Assembly: GCA_013695005.1 (NCBI GenBank)
Contig: JACDBJ010000344.1
Span: 1 to 9,044 of the forward strand
Direction: 5' to 3'
DNA from: Pseudonocardiales bacterium
GTDB lineage: Bacteria; Actinomycetota; Actinomycetes; Mycobacteriales; Pseudonocardiaceae
DNA length: 9,044 bases
Shown: piece after piece, positions 5,173 through 9,044 of the stretch
How positions within the stretch are numbered: position 1 is the first letter of the stretch
How the letters are laid out: every line of letters starts with the position of its first letter
The notes under the pieces: generated by a model
Databases searched by the model: none
What the model was told of the DNA's origin: nothing
The model's input: only the letters and a program-made list of their open reading frames with translations
Made by a program: the position numbers and the translations under genes

Positions 5173-6116
5173 GTCAGGCGAAGCCGTCGAAGCCGTATGT
5201 GCCGCACATTCCACGGCCGGGGTCGCTGCAGGAGTGGATGGTGCGCGCGCTGGCTGTGCGCTCGGTGCAGGAGCACAACGATCAGGTGGGCGAGCCGGCC
5301 AGTGCCCCGATGCCCTGCGTACTGCCGGAGCAGTGCATGATCGTGGCCGACGCGCCCCGACTCACGCACCCGGCCGTCGCCGCCGGAGCTCAGCGAGATC
5401 AGCCCGCTGCCACAGCGCAGCAGGTCCCGCTGGCGCCCCGAGCGGACCGGATCAGGCTGGCGGCTCGGACACAGCTCGCCCGGCTCGCCGCCGGGCCCCG
5501 GCCAGTACGGCTCGCGGCCCGGGCTGGCGAGGCTCGGCTGCGTACCGCCGGCACGCGTAATTGGTGGTTGATCGCGCTCATCGCGGTGCTCACCGCTCTG
5601 CTGGCCGTCGGTGTCGGCGGATGGCAGCTCTCGCAGGCGGCTGGTGGCGATGGCGATACCGTCCGGCCAGCGGACGTGGCCACCGGCCAAGATGTCAGCG
5701 CCGCCACAGTGACCAAGCCGTTCGCGCCGGCGGCGTTCGGCCAGGTCGTCAAGCTCGGCGGCTGGCAGATGAAGGTCGCCGGGCTGAAGAACAGCCCACA
5801 GCTGAAGGTCGTACCCGGCCTCACCTCGGCCGCCTACCCGCGGGCTTTGCGGATGAGCGTCACACTGATCAACGCCACCAATGGCGCGCTGGCTGCCGAC
5901 GGGTGGATCCTCAGCGCGACGGTCAACGGCAAGCCGGTTCAGATGATCGTTCACCCGGCGACTGGTTATGTCGGTGTGCCTCAGCAGACGATCCAGCCGG
6001 GTGGTTCGGTGGTCTTCCCGATCGCGGTGGCAATGCCGACCAGTTTGGACAACCTCACCGTCGACGCTGTGAACGCCGAGGCCGGGCTGGCGGTGTCGTT
6101 CACCGGGAAGGGCTGA
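5169..6116 (+). CDS. Single-pass membrane protein with exported beta-sandwich-like domain (paralogue B)
   Basis: This 315-residue paralogue of the preceding gene also has unknown function. It shares RPGSLQEWMVR near the N-terminus (about 16-26) and the membrane helix at about 132-153 ending GWQLSQ. The shared exported domain has GGWQMKV, YPRALRMSVTLIN, VGVPQQTIQPGGSVVFPIAV and the ending SFTGKG. The cytoplasmic linker differs completely from paralogue A: it is Arg/Ala-rich with a 9-residue tandem repeat just before the helix, giving a strongly basic inner face. The start is ATG 5169, the first in-frame ATG that keeps the N-terminus the same length as in paralogue A. It lacks its own ribosome-binding site and probably depends on reinitiation from the mini-ORF at 5155. 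In-frame GTG 5061 lies inside the conserved upstream block and is unlikely. The stop is 5 bases from the convergent tldE stop. Confidence 0.72.
   Translation: MSQAKPSKPYVPHIPRPGSLQEWMVRALAVRSVQEHNDQVGEPASAPMPCVLPEQCMIVADAPRLTHPAVAAGAQRDQPAATAQQVPLAPRADRIRLAARTQLARLAAGPRPVRLAARAGEARLRTAGTRNWWLIALIAVLTALLAVGVGGWQLSQAAGGDGDTVRPADVATGQDVSAATVTKPFAPAAFGQVVKLGGWQMKVAGLKNSPQLKVVPGLTSAAYPRALRMSVTLINATNGALAADGWILSATVNGKPVQMIVHPATGYVGVPQQTIQPGGSVVFPIAVAMPTSLDNLTVDAVNAEAGLAVSFTGKG
5427..5561 (+). repeat. 27-base tandem repeat (9-residue peptide repeat)
   Basis: Five consecutive 27-base units encode PLAPRADRI, RLAARTQLA, RLAAGPRPV, RLAARAGEA and RLRTAGTRN, residues 87-131 of paralogue B. The consensus is RLAAR followed by four variable residues. 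Four units begin CGG or AGG, CTG or CTC, then mostly GCG or GCC. The array ends exactly where the membrane helix begins, so it forms the basic juxtamembrane segment on the cytoplasmic side. Confidence 0.75.
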
Positions 6117-6121
6117 ACCGC

Positions 6122-7519
6122 CTAGGACGCCTGGCTCACCGAGCTCATGTTGAAGTCGGGGACCAGCACCGGCGGCATGGCCGTACGCGTGAACCAGTCC
6201 TTGAACTCGCGCCCTAGCGCGCGCTCGGTGGCACCGACCTCCGCGGCCCGGCGGATCAGGTCGATCGGGCTCTCGTTGAACCGGAAGTTGTTGACCTCGC
6301 CGACCACCTCGCCTCCCTCGACGAGGTAGACGCCGTCGCGCGTCAGCCCGGTGAGCAGCAGGTTCGTCGGGTCAACCTCGCGGATGTACCACAGGCAGGT
6401 GAGCAGCAACCCACGCTCGGTGCCACCGACCAGGTCCGCGAGCGAGGCGTCCGAACCGCCGCTGAGCAGCAGGTTCTCCCCTGGCGGGATGAACTCGACG
6501 CCGAGCTCCTTCGCCGAGCCGCGCGGGTAGACCAGTTCGTTGATCACGCCCTCGCGCACCCAGTCGACGCGGCGCATCGCGGCGCCGTTGTCGAACACGC
6601 TGACCTCGTCGGAGGACCGGGTAGTGGCGAGCACCGGCTCGTAGTCGAACCCGGGCGCCGTCGGATCGCTGAACAGCGTCAGACCCTTGTCGGTCAGCCG
6701 CTCGCCGACCCGGGTGCCCCCGCCGGGCGCGGAGAACGGGCTGCGCCCCTCCTGCGCCGGCCGGCCGGCCATCGACCACGCGAAGTAGATCATCAGGTCG
6801 GCCATCGCGGACGGCGGCAGGATCGTCGGGTAGCGCCCCGCCGGCAGGTCCAGCCGGCGCTTGCCCCAGCCCAGGCGCGTCGTCAGGTCGCCGGCAAGCC
6901 CGGTCAGGTCGACGTCGGCGAAGTCGTAGCTGGACATGCCGCCCCACGCGGAGCTCACGCCGTCGGGCGTCCTGGCGTTCAGGTCGACCGAGCCCTCCGG
7001 CTGCGCCCACCGACGACGGATGCCGGTGGAGGTGCCCAGCCAGGTGGTGGTCAGGTCGTGGGTGGCGAAGCCGAACAGCAGGTGCCCGGCCGAGCGACCG
7101 GCGACGAACGCGTCCGCCAGCTGCTCGGACAACCCGCCGAACACCGAGACGGAGGTCGCGACCGCCTCGTCGGACCAGTCGGCGGCGCTCGGCGCGGCCT
7201 CGGACTCGTCCGGCAGCGGGGCGGCGTCCTGTGCCGGACCCGACTGTCGGGCGGCCAGCTCGCTGGCGCGCAGCGCGTCGGTGATCTGCGCGATGTCGGT
7301 GACAGATGCACTGGAGCTGACGACGCCGGCTCCGGTGCCCTCGTCCAGGTCGACCAGCGAGATCACCGACCAGCGCAGCGACGTGCTGTGCCCGTTGGTG
7401 GTCATCGTGCTGTTCGCCCAGCGCAGCACGGCCTCGCTGCTCTCCCGGACGATCACCACGCAGCCGGACGCCTTCGACGCCTCCAGTGCGCGCTCGACGA
7501 TCTCGGTGGGCCGCATCAT
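6122..7519 (-). CDS. pmbA: TldE/PmbA-type metallopeptidase-complex subunit
   Basis: This 465-residue cytosolic protein of the TldD/PmbA (U62) superfamily is the partner lacking the HExxxH motif. In the known heteromeric complex TldD supplies the metal site and TldE/PmbA helps form the chamber for unfolded peptide substrates. Features supporting TldE are the N-terminus PTEIVERALEAS, the central segment GRYPTILPPSAMADLMIYF at the position where TldD has its zinc helix, the middle stretch SDPTAPGFDYEP, and the C-terminal VEGGEVVGEVNNFRFNESP. ATG 7519 overlaps the tldD stop as ATGA and has CAGGAG (7528-7533, minus strand) 8 bases upstream. ATG 7516 directly follows it and is an alternative. Length and motifs look intact. 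Confidence 0.9.
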   Translation of the reverse strand: MMRPTEIVERALEASKASGCVVIVRESSEAVLRWANSTMTTNGHSTSLRWSVISLVDLDEGTGAGVVSSSASVTDIAQITDALRASELAARQSGPAQDAAPLPDESEAAPSAADWSDEAVATSVSVFGGLSEQLADAFVAGRSAGHLLFGFATHDLTTTWLGTSTGIRRRWAQPEGSVDLNARTPDGVSSAWGGMSSYDFADVDLTGLAGDLTTRLGWGKRRLDLPAGRYPTILPPSAMADLMIYFAWSMAGRPAQEGRSPFSAPGGGTRVGERLTDKGLTLFSDPTAPGFDYEPVLATTRSSDEVSVFDNGAAMRRVDWVREGVINELVYPRGSAKELGVEFIPPGENLLLSGGSDASLADLVGGTERGLLLTCLWYIREVDPTNLLLTGLTRDGVYLVEGGEVVGEVNNFRFNESPIDLIRRAAEVGATERALGREFKDWFTRTAMPPVLVPDFNMSSVSQAS

Positions 7520-9044
7520 CCGCCGGACTCCTGTTGCACGTTGAGCACGTTGACGCCGCGGAACAGCGCCGGCGGGCAGCCGTGGCTGACCGGTGCGATC
7601 TGGCCCGGCTGCGCCTTGCCGCAGTTCATCGCCCCACCGAGGCGCCAGCTCGACGCCCCGCCCAGCGCGTCCAGCGAGCCCCAGAAGTCGGTGGTGGTGG
7701 CCTGGTAGGCGACGTCGCGGAGCTGGCCGTCCAGCTTGCCGTTGGTGATCCGGTAGAACCGCTGGCCGGTGAACTGAAAGTTGTAGCGCTGCATGTCGAT
7801 CGACCACGACTTGTCGCCGACAACGTAGATCCCGCGCTCGACGCCGGAGATCAACTCCTCCGTGGAGCGGTCGACGACCGGGTCGGGCTGCAGCGACACG
7901 TTGGCCATCCGCTGGATCGGCACGTGGTGCGGCGAGTCCGCATACGCGCAGCCGTTGGAGCGGTCCAGCCCGAGCCGCGGGGCGAACGTGCGGTCGAGCT
8001 GGTAGCCGACCAGCATGCCCCCGCGCACCAGGTCCCACTGCTGGGTCTGCACGCCGTCGTCGTCGTAGCCGATGGTCGCGAGCCCGTGCTGCACGGTGCG
8101 GTCACCGGTGACGTGCATGAGCGGGGAGCCGTAGCGCAGGCTACCGAGCTTGTCCGGGGTGGCGAAGCTCGTGCCGGCGTAGGCGGCCTCGTAACCGATC
8201 GCCCGGTCGTACTCGGTTGCGTGGCCGACCGACTCGTGGATGGTCAGCCACAGGTTCGACGGGTCGATGACGAGGTCGTAGCGGCCAGGCTCGACGCTCG
8301 GCGACTTCACCTTCTCGGCCAGTTGCCCGGGCAGGTCCTCGATCTCGGCCTCGAGGTCACAGCCGACGCCGAAGAGGTACTCCCAACCGCGCCCACTAGG
8401 CGGCGCGAGCGTCCGCATCGTCTCGAAGCCGCCCTCCGCGCGGTCGACGGCGGTGGCGGTGAGCCGCGGCAGGATCCGCACCCGCTGCTGGCGGGTCGTG
8501 GTGCCGGCGAGGTCGGCGTAGAACTTGCACTCCCTGACCTGGGTGCAGTGCGCCTGCACATGGTCGACCGGATCGGAGGCGAGCAGCCGCTGCGACCACT
8601 CCTCCAGCACGTCGAGCTTGTCCTTGATGGGCACGGCGAGCGGGTCGATGTCGTAGTCCGAGACCCACACCGCGTCGGCGTGCACCGGCTCGGGGGCGCG
8701 CACGATGGGTTCGGTGTTCAGCCGGCGCAGGGCCCCGGCCACCTCGACGGCGCGGCGGGCGGCATCGGCGGCGCTGTCGGTCGTCAGCGTCGTGTGCGAA
8801 GCGAACCCCCAGGTGCCGTCGACGATCACCCGGACGGCCAGCCCGAGTGTCAGGGTGTCCTCGGCGGTGGTCACCACACCGTCGCGCAGCGCCAGGCTCT
8901 GGCCGGCGACGCGCTCGACGCGCAGGTCGGCGTGCTCCACGCCGGCGCTGCGGGCCTCGCTCAGCGCCGCGTCGGCCAGCTCGCTCAGCGCAAGGGCCTG
9001 GAACGCCGGGTCGTGCCGGTCTGCGACGTGGCCGGCGGTGCCGG
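7516..9044 (-). CDS. tldD: TldD-type zinc metallopeptidase (5' end beyond window)
   Basis: This is the catalytic subunit of the TldD/TldE protease, known in E. coli for microcin B17 maturation and CcdA turnover; the actinobacterial substrate is unknown. The visible 508 residues carry the HExxxH zinc motif as HESVGH (8221-8238), followed by EYDRAIGYEAAYAGTSF. The C-terminal conserved block has NCGKAQPGQ and VSHG, where family members place a further metal ligand (Cys). The frame stays open to the right edge with family-like sequence (LALSELADAALSEARSAGVEHADLR), so GTG 8940 is internal and the real start lies outside the window, probably within a few codons. The gene is upstream of and overlaps tldE by 4 bases, so the two subunits are made as one coupled unit. 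Confidence 0.92.
   Translation of the reverse strand, partial: GTAGHVADRHDPAFQALALSELADAALSEARSAGVEHADLRVERVAGQSLALRDGVVTTAEDTLTLGLAVRVIVDGTWGFASHTTLTTDSAADAARRAVEVAGALRRLNTEPIVRAPEPVHADAVWVSDYDIDPLAVPIKDKLDVLEEWSQRLLASDPVDHVQAHCTQVRECKFYADLAGTTTRQQRVRILPRLTATAVDRAEGGFETMRTLAPPSGRGWEYLFGVGCDLEAEIEDLPGQLAEKVKSPSVEPGRYDLVIDPSNLWLTIHESVGHATEYDRAIGYEAAYAGTSFATPDKLGSLRYGSPLMHVTGDRTVQHGLATIGYDDDGVQTQQWDLVRGGMLVGYQLDRTFAPRLGLDRSNGCAYADSPHHVPIQRMANVSLQPDPVVDRSTEELISGVERGIYVVGDKSWSIDMQRYNFQFTGQRFYRITNGKLDGQLRDVAYQATTTDFWGSLDALGGASSWRLGGAMNCGKAQPGQIAPVSHGCPPALFRGVNVLNVQQESGG

Noticed and set aside
7520..8038. The tldE frame is open rightward to 8038, suggesting a longer protein
   Set aside because: That stretch is the out-of-frame shadow of tldD; the family N-terminus, ATGA overlap and CAGGAG site fix the start at 7519.
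1..9044. CRISPR arrays, insertion sequences, integration scars at the tRNA, or phage genes
   Set aside because: No spaced identical repeats, transposase motifs or partial tRNA 3'-end copy were seen. The tRNA-dcd neighbourhood looks like ordinary core chromosome.

Overview
The window is chromosomal DNA from a high-GC Gram-positive bacterium, almost certainly an actinobacterium. The base composition is strongly GC-rich, GTG starts are used, and the dCTP deaminase is of the actinobacterial type (QPSSIDVRLD, GQRGPTPS). A LLM-fold oxidoreductase of the F420-dependent kind is present, and a tRNA-Gly lies beside dcd, an arrangement I recall from mycobacteria and streptomycetes. Genus cannot be fixed from the sequence alone.

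Layout, left to right. A minus-strand tRNA-Gly(CCC) (4-77) is followed on the plus strand by dcd (117-716) and a DoxX-like membrane protein gene (713-1132) that overlaps it by 4 bases. A minus-strand DUF5701-like gene (1068-1706) converges on the DoxX gene and runs 65 bases into it. The 155-base divergent gap behind it carries a candidate SigR/SigH-type promoter. On the plus strand, a YfcE-like metallophosphoesterase gene (1862-2371) overlaps by one base a 497-residue protein (2371-3864) that fuses an N-terminal polynucleotide-kinase-like P-loop domain to a C-terminal LLM-class (F420-type) oxidoreductase domain.

Next come two tandem paralogues of unknown function (3982-4959 and 5169-6116). 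Each has a GSLQEW motif near the N-terminus, a long low-complexity cytoplasmic linker containing a tandem peptide repeat (8-residue in the first, 9-residue in the second), one membrane helix and an exported beta-sandwich-like domain. Their upstream regions were duplicated with them: a 26-base block with 24 identities, a conserved CGTTACTT stretch and an identically spaced GGGGAG ribosome-binding site. In the second copy that site points to a 5-codon mini-ORF whose stop overlaps the gene's start as ATGA.

The right third is a minus-strand tldD-tldE (pmbA) metallopeptidase pair. The two genes overlap as ATGA, and tldD runs off the right edge at its 5' end. tldE converges on the second paralogue with only 5 bases between stop codons.

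Working units: dcd feeds dUMP/dTTP synthesis, with the DoxX protein translationally coupled to it. The phosphoesterase and kinase-oxidoreductase fusion form one coupled unit with opposing phosphate chemistries and a redox step on an unknown substrate. The two single-pass membrane proteins look like a duplicated envelope module. TldD/TldE form a heteromeric metalloprotease. The kinase-LLM fusion operon and the duplicated membrane-protein module are the least ordinary parts.
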